Virus record (IMG/VR): IMGVR_UViG_3300023208_000003
Span: 1 to 64,000 of that record
Origin: a virus
Reading direction: 5' to 3' (one strand)
DNA length: 64,000 nt
Below, piece by piece: positions 17,747 through 25,293 of the stretch. The notes below the pieces were generated by a model that was given only the letters and a program-made list of their open reading frames with translations, had not been told where the DNA came from and searched no databases. The position numbers and the translations under genes are program-made. Position 1 is the first letter of the stretch. Each line of letters opens with the position of its first letter.

Positions 17747-18466
17747 TTTGTCGTGAAGATGCAGTTCTAGATCACTTAGCTTATCGAGATAACCAATATT
17801 TCTGATTGCTTTCCAAGCTAAATTTTCCACTGAATTTTCGCCCCCGTTAGAAAGGCCGGCCTGACGAAGTTGTTTTAATTTTGATTTGATCTGTTCAACT
17901 GCGGAATAATCATCGGCGTGATTATCAAGCAGATCATCTATTTGCTTTTTAATTTCTTCTGCTTTTGCTTTTACGCTAATGTTGTCATAAGATGGTCGTT
18001 CGCTGCTAGGCTTTTTTAACCAGCTATTTGAGTTCAAGCTATACACTCCAGCAGCTATCAAATCGTCATCATCTGGTTGTGCGTAGAGTTCCACTGGGTA
18101 ACCTTTTATCGTTATATTATGTTCCATATTCCATAATTGTTTCTTAGCCCAGAAACAATCCAGGATGAAATCACCTTCGCAAGTCGGGCAAAAGCCAGGT
18201 TCTTTTTCATTTACAACAATGTGAAGATCAATGTCAGAAAAACCTACTGCGTAGTTGAAATTACAATTTGACCCGGTAATGATTACATCACTTACTGCAC
18301 TTTTTGAAATCTCTAAAAATTCGATAAATTCATCTGCTATTTTTCTGAGAGCATCAGCAACCTCAGGTCTGAGTTGTTCACCATCCCAAAGCGCAGGATT
18401 TAAATCGCTGTGAAACTCAATGTGAGTTTCAAAATCATCATTAATAAATTGTCTAAACGTAATCAT
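17732..18466 (-). CDS. Nucleotidyltransferase-superfamily protein
   Basis: A 244-residue protein with the NTase signature: Gly65-Ser66 ('IITGSNCNF'), Asp78-x-Asp80 ('GFSDIDLHIVV') and a probable third carboxylate in 'GYPVELYAQ'. These are the metal and NTP residues of the minimal nucleotidyltransferase/pol-beta fold. A helical C-terminal region (residues ~150-244) may bind substrate. N-terminus 'MITFRQFINDDFE' resembles the capsid-targeting type. It is the second gene of a minus-strand pair (overlap with 18463-18681). Substrate unknown: RNA, protein or small molecule are all possible. Confidence 0.7.
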   Translation of the reverse strand: MITFRQFINDDFETHIEFHSDLNPALWDGEQLRPEVADALRKIADEFIEFLEISKSAVSDVIITGSNCNFNYAVGFSDIDLHIVVNEKEPGFCPTCEGDFILDCFWAKKQLWNMEHNITIKGYPVELYAQPDDDDLIAAGVYSLNSNSWLKKPSSERPSYDNISVKAKAEEIKKQIDDLLDNHADDYSAVEQIKSKLKQLRQAGLSNGGENSVENLAWKAIRNIGYLDKLSDLELHLHDKSLSI

Positions 18467-18681
18467 ATTACCTTTACATATTTGTTAATTAACAGTGTTT
18501 CAATTTTATCAAGCGCTTGTTTTAAATCGTTAGCATATGACGCGTTTCTTTCCAAAAGAAAAATCCAACTATCATAAAGTGTATTTTTAATCTCTAAAAG
18601 CTGCTCAGCTGGTAGTGAAGCCCAAGTATCGGGGTGAGGAATTGTATTGCTATCTTCAGGAGCAGATGAAATGACTTTCAT
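18463..18681 (-). CDS. Hypothetical small helical protein
   Basis: A 72-residue protein upstream of and overlapping the nucleotidyltransferase gene by 4 bases (ATGA type). 'LPAEQLLEIKNTLYDSWIFL' and 'YANDLKQALDKIETLLINKY' form two predicted helices. It could be a partner of the NTase, much as MntA/HEPN pairs are adjacent, but the HEPN R-x(4-6)-H motif is not present, so no such claim is made. Late promoter at 18709. Confidence 0.55.
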   Translation of the reverse strand: MKVISSAPEDSNTIPHPDTWASLPAEQLLEIKNTLYDSWIFLLERNASYANDLKQALDKIETLLINKYVKVI

Positions 18682-18708
18682 TTTAAATCTCGATTAAAAA
18701 CTATGTTG

Positions 18709-18733
18709 TATTTATTATGACAACCAATAAATA
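18709..18733. promoter_or_regulatory. Divergent pair of late promoters
   Basis: TATTTAT at 18709-18715 (minus-strand gene starting 18681) and ATAAATA at 18727-18733 (plus-strand gene starting 18770) are 11 bases apart. Confidence 0.6.
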
Positions 18734-18769
18734 AATCAAACAATAATATCTTTGTGAGCGTCAATCAAC

Positions 18770-19138
18770 ATGAGACTTTTTGAAATTAAGCAACTTAACG
18801 AAGGACTAGTTCCTATTCATCTTACGATGATTCTTCGTGAAATCATAGCTGCCGGTAAAGCAACGAATACCGTACATTTTGTTATTCTTGCCCAACTCAT
18901 CGAATTTTTTAAGTACTGCTCAGCAACAGCAATTCATAATTACAATGAGCATCCTTCTAATAAGGAACTCTTAGACTCTATCAAAGAACTTTCTGATAAA
19001 GATCAAACTGGGTTAGCAACTTGGTTATTAGAAAGATTTGAAGCTGGAGAGCTTGAAGCTGAACAATGCGCCCAATGGGCATGTCCTCAAATGACATTGA
19101 ACCAATGGGTAGGTTGGGTACTGCGAAAACAAGATTGA
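18770..19138 (+). CDS. Hypothetical late protein with cargo-type N-terminus
   Basis: A 122-residue, mostly helical protein. It begins 'MRLFEIKQLNEGL', where L-N-E followed by G fits the T4 prohead protease rule and the start resembles 'MKLFEV' and 'MKVFEV' of the 59322 and 60188 genes. Tryptophan-rich C-terminus ('QWVGWVLRKQD'). Driven by the late motif at 18727. No enzyme motif seen. Confidence 0.55.
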   Translation: MRLFEIKQLNEGLVPIHLTMILREIIAAGKATNTVHFVILAQLIEFFKYCSATAIHNYNEHPSNKELLDSIKELSDKDQTGLATWLLERFEAGELEAEQCAQWACPQMTLNQWVGWVLRKQD

Positions 19139-19187
19139 AGTAATATAACGAAGTACGCAGTGCCTCTTTTAATTTTCTGGAGGCAAT

Positions 19188-19976
19188 ATGACAAAACGTG
19201 CGTTATCTTCTAAACAAAAATATCCACAAGATATCAAGGAGAATGAATTAAGCTTAAAAAGAAAAATACTTTCCAAAAATTCAGCACAATCCTATTATCT
19301 AGATTGTCTTGAGCATGAGACAATTACATTTGGTGTCGGGCCTGCAGGTACCGGCAAAACCTATTTGGCCGTTGGCGTCGCTCTTAAAAAACTCATAGCG
19401 AACCAAGTTGCCCGTTTAGTAATAACGCGTCCTGTTGTTGAAGCAGGCGAAAAGCTTGGTTTTCTACCTGGCACACTCGAAGAAAAAATTCACCCATATT
19501 TACTGCCAATTGTTGATTCTATCGAAGATTGGGTAGGTCCAACAAAAGCTAAGCAACTCTTTACAGGAGGAAAAATAGAGGTCGCCCCTCTAGCTTACAT
19601 GCGAGGCCGCACATTCAATGACAGCTTTCTTATTCTTGATGAAGCACAAAATGCAACAGTAGAACAAATGAGAATGTTTCTTACACGCTTTGGTTATGGA
19701 ACATTTGTTGCAGTTAATGGAGATTTGACACAGTCGGATTTACCAAATAGCGCAATTCGTGAAAATGGATTAAGATGGGCTGCCAGAAAATTAAGTGGCA
19801 AACTCTCAAACATTTGTGTAGTTAACTTTAAGGAGGAAGATATCGTAAGACACCCACTCATCACCGATATTTTAAAACACTTGGATTCACCGGACCCAAG
19901 AGTCACCAATTTTAAGTCAAAAGGAGATTTTGTTACCCAAAAACAAGAGATGTCATTGTTAGTTGCAAGTGCTTAA
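19188..19976 (+). CDS. phoH: PhoH-like P-loop ATPase
   Basis: A 262-residue PhoH family protein after a strong GGAGG site. Walker A is 'GPAGTGKT' at residues 51-58; 'RPVVEAGEKLGFLPGTLEEK' (81-100) and Walker B 'FLILDEAQNA' with Asp151-Glu152 are diagnostic of PhoH. PhoH proteins are common in marine and freshwater T4-like phages; their role is unsettled (RNA-related ATPase/helicase is favoured). The gene lies in an otherwise structural and cargo neighbourhood. Confidence 0.9.
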   Translation: MTKRALSSKQKYPQDIKENELSLKRKILSKNSAQSYYLDCLEHETITFGVGPAGTGKTYLAVGVALKKLIANQVARLVITRPVVEAGEKLGFLPGTLEEKIHPYLLPIVDSIEDWVGPTKAKQLFTGGKIEVAPLAYMRGRTFNDSFLILDEAQNATVEQMRMFLTRFGYGTFVAVNGDLTQSDLPNSAIRENGLRWAARKLSGKLSNICVVNFKEEDIVRHPLITDILKHLDSPDPRVTNFKSKGDFVTQKQEMSLLVASA

Positions 19977-19978
19977 CG

Positions 19979-19985
19979 ATAAATA
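19979..19985 (+). promoter_or_regulatory. Late promoter motif ATAAATA
   Basis: 'cgATAAATAgtta' begins three bases after the phoH stop and is the only promoter-like motif before the fibre gene at 20076. A terminator-like hairpin lies just downstream of it. Confidence 0.5.
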
Positions 19986-20002
19986 GTTAAGCAACTAATT
20001 TT

Positions 20003-20042
20003 AAGGAGGGTTGCTAAAAAACCGGGGCAGCCCTCCTTTTTT
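20003..20042 (+). terminator. Terminator-like hairpin
   Basis: AAGGAGGG (20003-20010) pairs with CCCTCCTT (20031-20038), followed by a T6 run. It would end phoH transcription, but transcripts starting at the late motif 19979 must pass it. Confidence 0.7.
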
Positions 20043-20075
20043 ATGCACGTGAACCGGCGCGTCTAGGAGAAAAAT

Positions 20076-21572
20076 ATGACAAATTATGTTATTAAACACA
20101 CAGATGATACTCTTCCAGCTATTGAGCTTGTTCCAAATACAACAATAACTCCAATACATCCTGCTTCGCAAACTAGCTTAACACTTTTTGGTAAAGGCGC
20201 TGCTAATTATGGCGAAGGTCAACAACAAAATTTCTTACAAATTCTTGAAAATTTTGCGCTTGATACTCCTCCAGTCCACCCTCAAAAGGGTCAGCTTTGG
20301 TATAACACGATTGAAAAACGCGTTAAGGTTTATGATGGAAATCACTGGAAACCAGTATCAGGCATTATTGTTGACGATGGTTTACCAACAGAGCCACCAG
20401 CTTTTGATTTCGGAGATTTTTGGTGGGATACTACATCACAAAAACTTAAAACTTGGGATGGTGGAAAATGGGTAGTTGTTTATCCAGTTCCAATCAGAGT
20501 TGCTTATATTGACGAATACAATGATATTGTTTCAACAATTAATCAAATTATTGGAGCTCCTCAAGGCAGTACGTCAGCTGATGCAATTGGTTATGGTCAA
20601 ACACCTATTTCAAGCTGGCCAACAGATATCGAATTAAAAAATGACGATTGGACATTTTTACTTGACATTATACGTCGAATTGGGCAAATTGAAGGTCAAC
20701 CTTCTGATATTGTTTCAGACGTTAGTGCGTTTGGATTTATTCATGATAACACAAGCGCGATTTCTTTTGGAATCATTACATCAATCCAAAACTTCACAAC
20801 TACGTATAATACATTAAACATTTTTAAAGATAATGTTAATTCATTTGGCTATTATGGTTCACCAGTTTTATTTGATTCACAAGCTTTAACAATAGGTTCT
20901 CCGCAACGAACTGCTGCGTGGAATTCAACAAAGAGCTTTACTGAAACATTTACATTTACTAGTGCAACTGCAGCAAAAGCATTTTTTAACACGGGTGGTT
21001 TATTAACTCTTGGAGGTTCCGTAGACACAACTGGACAACCTCCAGGCAGTCCTGGTGAAGCGTGGACTTCCTTATTTGCTGAAATGGGGCAAATCTCAAT
21101 TGGTAAAATTGCAACTTTTCAAAATGGAAATGTTTATTTAAACTTCGGTGGTTCTGGAAACGTTGGAACTGGTGGATTTGGTCATGGGCCTTTTGGCACA
21201 GGAACATTCTTATTTGGCGGAAGTAATTTTATCCCAAATACTTCATCGTTGGGCTTCTATGATTTAACTAGCGTCAATCAAGTTTATTTCCAACTTATGA
21301 GTGAAGATGGATTTAGACAGCTAACAATTTATTTTCGTTTAATTAATGGCGGAACTACTGTTGAAGCAACTATTGAAATGGCTGTTTTACCAGGAATGCC
21401 AGGCCCAATAAATGGTCGCGTTCAATTAAATACCTACATAACAAAGTTAATTGACAGCAACGACCAAGCTGCGCTTTGGCAATTTTCATCAGGAAATCAT
21501 TGGAACGTACAAGTTGCTTTACCAGTTGTAGCAAAGGATCTAACTTCTACATTTTTAGATTCAAATCTTTAA
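20076..21572 (+). CDS. Tail fibre-like structural protein
   Basis: A 498-residue protein after AGGAG. Residues ~45-100 contain 'NYGEGQQQNFLQILENFALD' and 'HPQKGQLWYNTIEKRVKVYD', the N-terminal attachment module also present in the fibre at 34230 ('[20 protein letters not shown]', '[16 protein letters not shown]'). A second 'FGDFWWDTTSQKLKTWDG' copy follows. The C-terminal half is glycine- and serine-rich beta structure ('NFGGSGNVGTGGFGHGPFG'), likely a tip domain. Transcribed late. Confidence 0.75.
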   Translation: MTNYVIKHTDDTLPAIELVPNTTITPIHPASQTSLTLFGKGAANYGEGQQQNFLQILENFALDTPPVHPQKGQLWYNTIEKRVKVYDGNHWKPVSGIIVDDGLPTEPPAFDFGDFWWDTTSQKLKTWDGGKWVVVYPVPIRVAYIDEYNDIVSTINQIIGAPQGSTSADAIGYGQTPISSWPTDIELKNDDWTFLLDIIRRIGQIEGQPSDIVSDVSAFGFIHDNTSAISFGIITSIQNFTTTYNTLNIFKDNVNSFGYYGSPVLFDSQALTIGSPQRTAAWNSTKSFTETFTFTSATAAKAFFNTGGLLTLGGSVDTTGQPPGSPGEAWTSLFAEMGQISIGKIATFQNGNVYLNFGGSGNVGTGGFGHGPFGTGTFLFGGSNFIPNTSSLGFYDLTSVNQVYFQLMSEDGFRQLTIYFRLINGGTTVEATIEMAVLPGMPGPINGRVQLNTYITKLIDSNDQAALWQFSSGNHWNVQVALPVVAKDLTSTFLDSNL

Positions 21573-21633
21573 TTATGTACAATTAGAGAAATACATTATA
21601 AAATAATCATAGTCTTATAAAAGGATAAAAACA

Positions 21634-22209
21634 ATGTCAAAGGTAATTGCTATTTCAGGAACACAAAATACTGGTAAATCTACCATTCTAAATGAACTAA
21701 ATGATTTAGATTGGGATGTTGATGATTTTAAAGTTTCACGCGTTATCCAAGCTGAATGGAATAAAACGCTTGCTGAAATCGTTCAATTTGAACAGCAAAT
21801 GATTGATTTTCAGGAAGAAGTTATTAAGCGAAAATATGAACATGATCTCGCGCTTGTTAATGATGGACACAATGATATTATTTTAACTGAGCGCTCATTT
21901 GCTGATATTGCAGCTTACGCTCAACAGTGGGTTGAGCAATCAGAAAATGATCTCTACGCGTGGTTAAATTCTTATCGTGAGCGCTGTAAAAAATATCAAC
22001 AAATTTATAGCGCTATTATTTTGCTTCGCCCATTTAAGAACATTAAATTTGAAAAAGATCCAAATAGAGACAGTGAGCAAAATCAAAGCAACATTGATAA
22101 GTTGCTAGATAAAAATTTAAAAGATTTTGACGTAAAAATTATTGAAATAACAGAGTCAAATCATAAAATACGTATATCACAAATTAGTAGAGCTTTAGCG
22201 GATATTTAA
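21634..22209 (+). CDS. P-loop NTPase, nucleoside kinase-like
   Basis: A 191-residue protein with Walker A 'GTQNTGKS' (residues 9-16). 'IILTERSFADIAAYAQQW' matches the NadR/AAA_28-type 'dR...D...Y' lid and substrate region. These proteins phosphorylate small substrates such as nucleosides, ribosylnicotinamide or dNMPs; the substrate cannot be told from sequence. It opens a run of tightly spaced genes, so its exonuclease neighbour may be co-expressed. Ribosome site 'aaaagga'. Confidence 0.7.
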   Translation: MSKVIAISGTQNTGKSTILNELNDLDWDVDDFKVSRVIQAEWNKTLAEIVQFEQQMIDFQEEVIKRKYEHDLALVNDGHNDIILTERSFADIAAYAQQWVEQSENDLYAWLNSYRERCKKYQQIYSAIILLRPFKNIKFEKDPNRDSEQNQSNIDKLLDKNLKDFDVKIIEITESNHKIRISQISRALADI

Positions 22210-22210
22210 A

Positions 22211-22816
22211 ATGACAGTTAAACAAAAGCAGCCGATATTTGGAATGTGTATTGATTGGGAAACAACTGGTATTGACTGGAATAATCCAACAAATACTCCA
22301 GTTAAATACCAAGGCATTTCATTTGGTCTTGTAATCTTTCGTTTCAAAAATTTTGAAATTGTTGATACATTGTATCGTGAAATTAAGTTTGTTGAATCTG
22401 AATACAAATGGGATGATTCAGCAGAAAAAATTCATGGGTTAAGTCGAGAACATCTCGAAGCAAATGGAATAAGTCAAGAAGACGCTCTGTGTGATTTCAT
22501 TGAATTTACTGAACCATATTTTGGTTCACCATTATCAAATGTTTGGTTAATGGGGCATCACATTGATTTTGATATTCGAATGACAGATCACCTGTTTAAA
22601 AAGTTTGGAATAGAACTTCCATTTGATAAGTTTTTTAAACTTGACACTGTCGCAGCATCAATGATTGCGTTTGGTGATTACAAATCAGAAGCGCTATTTC
22701 AACGCTTAGGGTTTGAAGAACGAACCACGCACAATGCACTTGAAGATGCAATTAAAACCGTAGAAGCTGCCCAAGCAATTCACGCGCTAGTACAAATAGG
22801 GTTAGGTGAAATTTAA
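22211..22816 (+). CDS. DEDDh 3'-5' exonuclease (DnaQ/DexA-like)
   Basis: A 201-residue exonuclease. ExoI is 'CIDWETTG' with Asp15 and Glu17, ExoII lies in 'LMGHHIDFDIRM', ExoIII is 'HNALEDA' giving the His and last Asp, so all four acidic residues and the His are present. T4 DexA and the Pol III epsilon subunit share this fold. It starts 2 bases after the kinase-like gene. The likely role is degradation or repair of DNA ends, or RNA trimming. Confidence 0.85.
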   Translation: MTVKQKQPIFGMCIDWETTGIDWNNPTNTPVKYQGISFGLVIFRFKNFEIVDTLYREIKFVESEYKWDDSAEKIHGLSREHLEANGISQEDALCDFIEFTEPYFGSPLSNVWLMGHHIDFDIRMTDHLFKKFGIELPFDKFFKLDTVAASMIAFGDYKSEALFQRLGFEERTTHNALEDAIKTVEAAQAIHALVQIGLGEI

Positions 22817-23004
22817 TGGATACATTTGTTTTTGATGGAACTGAAGTAACAAAAACTGGAAGAATAGCCTCACGTACAAAAATGCGGCGCTCTAAAACCG
22901 AAAATCAGGAAATTGAAATATTAGTTGAAGTTGTGCCAGTTGATGATCCTATTTGGAAAAAGTGGGTAAAGGAAACAGATCTTTTTTTAATTGAGCAAAA
23001 ATGA
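22816..23004 (+). CDS. Hypothetical small protein
   Basis: A 62-residue protein whose ATG overlaps the exonuclease stop (TAATG) and whose own stop overlaps the next start (ATGA). Basic centre ('RTKMRRSKTE'), acidic and aromatic end. No family recognised. Confidence 0.55.
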   Translation: MDTFVFDGTEVTKTGRIASRTKMRRSKTENQEIEILVEVVPVDDPIWKKWVKETDLFLIEQK

Positions 23005-24104
23005 AAAATTTTATTACATATCGCTGTGATACTTGTAAGAGAACAAAAGATGTAAAAACTGACATTATTAGAAGCTTTATAAATCGCTGCACGATAACAT
23101 ATGGTTGTTTAGGGACTTTATTTCCAATTGGTTATAAAAGTGTTCGAAACATTTTACCTACTTCACCAGCGTCTGGTCTTGAAGATTGGAGACCGGCTAA
23201 TTCATCTATTATTAATGAAGCTCAGTCACAAGTAAATAATGTGTCTCTTTATTCAGGAATTGGTTCTGTTGCAATTGCTGTTAAGGGAATAAATGGTGAT
23301 ACGTTAGATGTTCAATTTTCAATTTTAAAAAATAATTCTCAGGATTTTCAGGATTTTACATTTGAAATGCCTGTTGCATTTACTATTATAAGTGGGCAAG
23401 ATAGCTCAATCCCTCGTAAAAATCTTCTTTTTAAACCAACTGATAGCTTACAGGTTTTTGTAAATGAAGTTGAATTTACTGAAGACGAACCTGGTGAAAC
23501 AGGTTTTATTCGCATTGATAATAACATTATCAAATTTAACGTTGAACAACCACCTCAGTCTATAGTAAGAGTTGCTGCGTTTTCAGCAGTTAATCTCGAT
23601 AGCATAACTCTTAGATTAGTAAGAGTTTCTGGTTTAAATTTTGAAGGAAATGCTTGGGGTAATATTGACAACTTTACATTTGAATCAGATGATAAATATT
23701 ACATCTATGCAACGAAAGATTTATCAGCTATACCGGTTAACTCGACTTTAAAGATATTTCCTGGCAATCAAGCAAAGGTAAATGTGGGGAGCGGGCACGC
23801 TGATATACCAGTTGATAATATGTTCTTTTTACTTGCTGATGAACCATATAGTCGCGTTGACCGTAATATGCGTCAATTTGTAAGACTTGAAAGCATTGGA
23901 ACTTCTCAAGATTTTCAAATTGATTATAAGCAAACAGCTAACGAAGGCTTGTTATTAACAGGCAAAGCTGAAATAATTGATAGCGTGTTACCAATATTTT
24001 TTTCACTGAGAGTAATTGATGTAAATTTTGAATTAGATATTCCTACTAGCGTTGGTGTGACATCAGGTAGCGCGCATCCTAACATTATAGGACCGCATAA
24101 ATAA
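23001..24104 (+). CDS. Virion structural protein with N-terminal Cys motif
   Basis: A 367-residue protein. The first ~35 residues hold 'YRCDTCKRTKDV' and, further on, two Cys ('NRCTITYGCLGTL'), which could form a four-Cys zinc knuckle. The rest is beta-rich with proline turns ('FKPTDSLQVFVNEVEFTEDE'), typical of baseplate or tail proteins. Unknown in detail; the zinc knuckle plus beta body may suit a baseplate wedge-type part. Confidence 0.55.
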   Translation: MKNFITYRCDTCKRTKDVKTDIIRSFINRCTITYGCLGTLFPIGYKSVRNILPTSPASGLEDWRPANSSIINEAQSQVNNVSLYSGIGSVAIAVKGINGDTLDVQFSILKNNSQDFQDFTFEMPVAFTIISGQDSSIPRKNLLFKPTDSLQVFVNEVEFTEDEPGETGFIRIDNNIIKFNVEQPPQSIVRVAAFSAVNLDSITLRLVRVSGLNFEGNAWGNIDNFTFESDDKYYIYATKDLSAIPVNSTLKIFPGNQAKVNVGSGHADIPVDNMFFLLADEPYSRVDRNMRQFVRLESIGTSQDFQIDYKQTANEGLLLTGKAEIIDSVLPIFFSLRVIDVNFELDIPTSVGVTSGSAHPNIIGPHK

Positions 24105-24115
24105 AGGAGTAATAC

Positions 24116-24532
24116 ATGTACTTTTACTTTTTAGACGCAACTGATGATTTAATTGAAAAAATTTGTCCACGTTTAATAAAATATGGAATTGAACGTGTTT
24201 CAGTTGTTTCAAAAGATTTTGACCACGATATTTCAGCGCTAGTTAGTGCTGAAACAATGATTGAAAATATTACAGGCGCTAATATTTCTCAACTTCAAAA
24301 TCTTGAAAGAAAATACAATTCTAATTTCTTTCCAAAAAGCTTACATTTAGATTTTTTTCCTGATGATTCTGTAGAATCAAATGATGTAGATGAAAATCCT
24401 GTTATAAGAGAACTAAGAATGGAAGATTATCTTGAAACAGAATATAATTTAAACGTTAATACTAACTCTCATCTTAACATTAAGTTATACTTGCACCCCA
24501 GCTCAACTCACGAACAATCAAATGTCCATTGA
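24116..24532 (+). CDS. Hypothetical protein
   Basis: A 138-residue acidic protein with GGAG ribosome site ('aaaggagtaatac'). Mixed alpha/beta ('MYFYFLDATDDLIEKICPRL'), ending in a low-complexity N/S/H-rich tail. It overlaps the following gene by 11 bases. No family recognised. Confidence 0.55.
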   Translation: MYFYFLDATDDLIEKICPRLIKYGIERVSVVSKDFDHDISALVSAETMIENITGANISQLQNLERKYNSNFFPKSLHLDFFPDDSVESNDVDENPVIRELRMEDYLETEYNLNVNTNSHLNIKLYLHPSSTHEQSNVH

Positions 24533-24923
24533 ACAAGGTAAGTACTTTTTTAAAATTAAAGTGGCTCTATCAAGTGATGATTTTAAGAATTACACGTTAA
24601 CTAAATTTTTTCCTGATGGGCAAGAAGCTGAGTTAGAATCAATTACTTACAACAATTATAAAGATTGTGCAGATACTATAAGCGGCATTATTCAAGATAT
24701 TGCTGTTGAATTGAATTCAAAAAGTGATAATACTTTTTCAATAACTTGGGAAGCGAATCCTAAGTTTGACACAAAAAACAGAGCCCGTAATAATTCAGTA
24801 CGCTCAATGCCTTGGCGTGACAATGAAATTATTAGAATGTACATTATCAATGTTTCTGCATTTAAAACTAAAAATATAACTGCAAATGCATTTGGTTCTA
24901 TATTTAACAATTTGCAAGATTAA
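24522..24923 (+). CDS. Hypothetical protein
   Basis: A 133-residue protein that starts inside the end of the previous gene, so it is probably translated by coupling. 'GKYFFKIKVALSSDDFKNYT' and 'TFSITWEANPKFDTKNRARN' suggest a small beta-rich domain. It is the last gene before the early-type promoter at 24928. Confidence 0.55.
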   Translation: MSIEQGKYFFKIKVALSSDDFKNYTLTKFFPDGQEAELESITYNNYKDCADTISGIIQDIAVELNSKSDNTFSITWEANPKFDTKNRARNNSVRSMPWRDNEIIRMYIINVSAFKTKNITANAFGSIFNNLQD

Positions 24924-24927
24924 TTGT

Positions 24928-24956
24928 TTTACTTTCAATAGTTTAAGTTGTATAAT
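24928..24956 (+). promoter_or_regulatory. Sigma70-like promoter
   Basis: TATAAT at 24951-24956 preceded by TTG, with a weak -35 (TTTACT, 24928-24933) at 17 bases. It stands 40 bases before the DsbA-like gene and heads the replication block. Confidence 0.5.
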
Positions 24957-24996
24957 ACAACCTTAAATCTATCTCACCAACAAATAGGAGACTACC

Positions 24997-25290
24997 ATGG
25001 CTAAACAAGCTAAAGCAGAGTCGCGCGACTTGACAAGCATTATTAACAATCCTTCTGATCGTGTAAAGCTTCAGAATTTTGTTGATGAAGCTGCAAATTG
25101 TATGACTCGAATTGCTGATGAGCGCCTTTCAATTAAGGACATTCGAGATGAAGCGATTGACAAACTCGGTATTGATCCAAAGCTTTTCAATTTTCTTGTA
25201 AAAACAACATTTGATAATTCTTCAAGCGAAAAGAAAGCTGAAATTGAAGCTTTCGAAATTGCACTTACAACTTTTTTTAACATGGAATAA
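24997..25290 (+). CDS. dsbA: DsbA-like double-strand DNA-binding protein
   Basis: A 97-residue protein after a strong AGGAG site. The segment 'RLSIKDIRDEAIDKLGIDPKLFNFLVK' lines up by eye with T4 DsbA ('LKISGYNELIKDIRIRAKDE' and 'LGVDGKMFNRLL'), and size and charge agree (T4 DsbA 89 residues). T4 DsbA binds double-stranded DNA and enhances late transcription in vitro. It sits immediately upstream of the polymerase gene. Identification rests on a short alignment. Confidence 0.6.
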   Translation: MAKQAKAESRDLTSIINNPSDRVKLQNFVDEAANCMTRIADERLSIKDIRDEAIDKLGIDPKLFNFLVKTTFDNSSSEKKAEIEAFEIALTTFFNME

Positions 25291-25293
25291 CGC

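Noticed and set aside
18463-18681. HEPN partner of an MntA-type toxin-antitoxin system
   Set aside because: The small helical gene next to the nucleotidyltransferase lacks the R-x(4-6)-H HEPN motif.
19188-19976. Prophage or integration signature around phoH
   Set aside because: No integrase, repressor or flanking direct repeat is visible; the whole window reads as lytic phage DNA.
24097-24103. ATAAATA motif at the end of the 23001 gene
   Set aside because: It overlaps the stop codon and is only 13 bases from the next start, leaving too little leader; more likely chance from AT-rich coding sequence.
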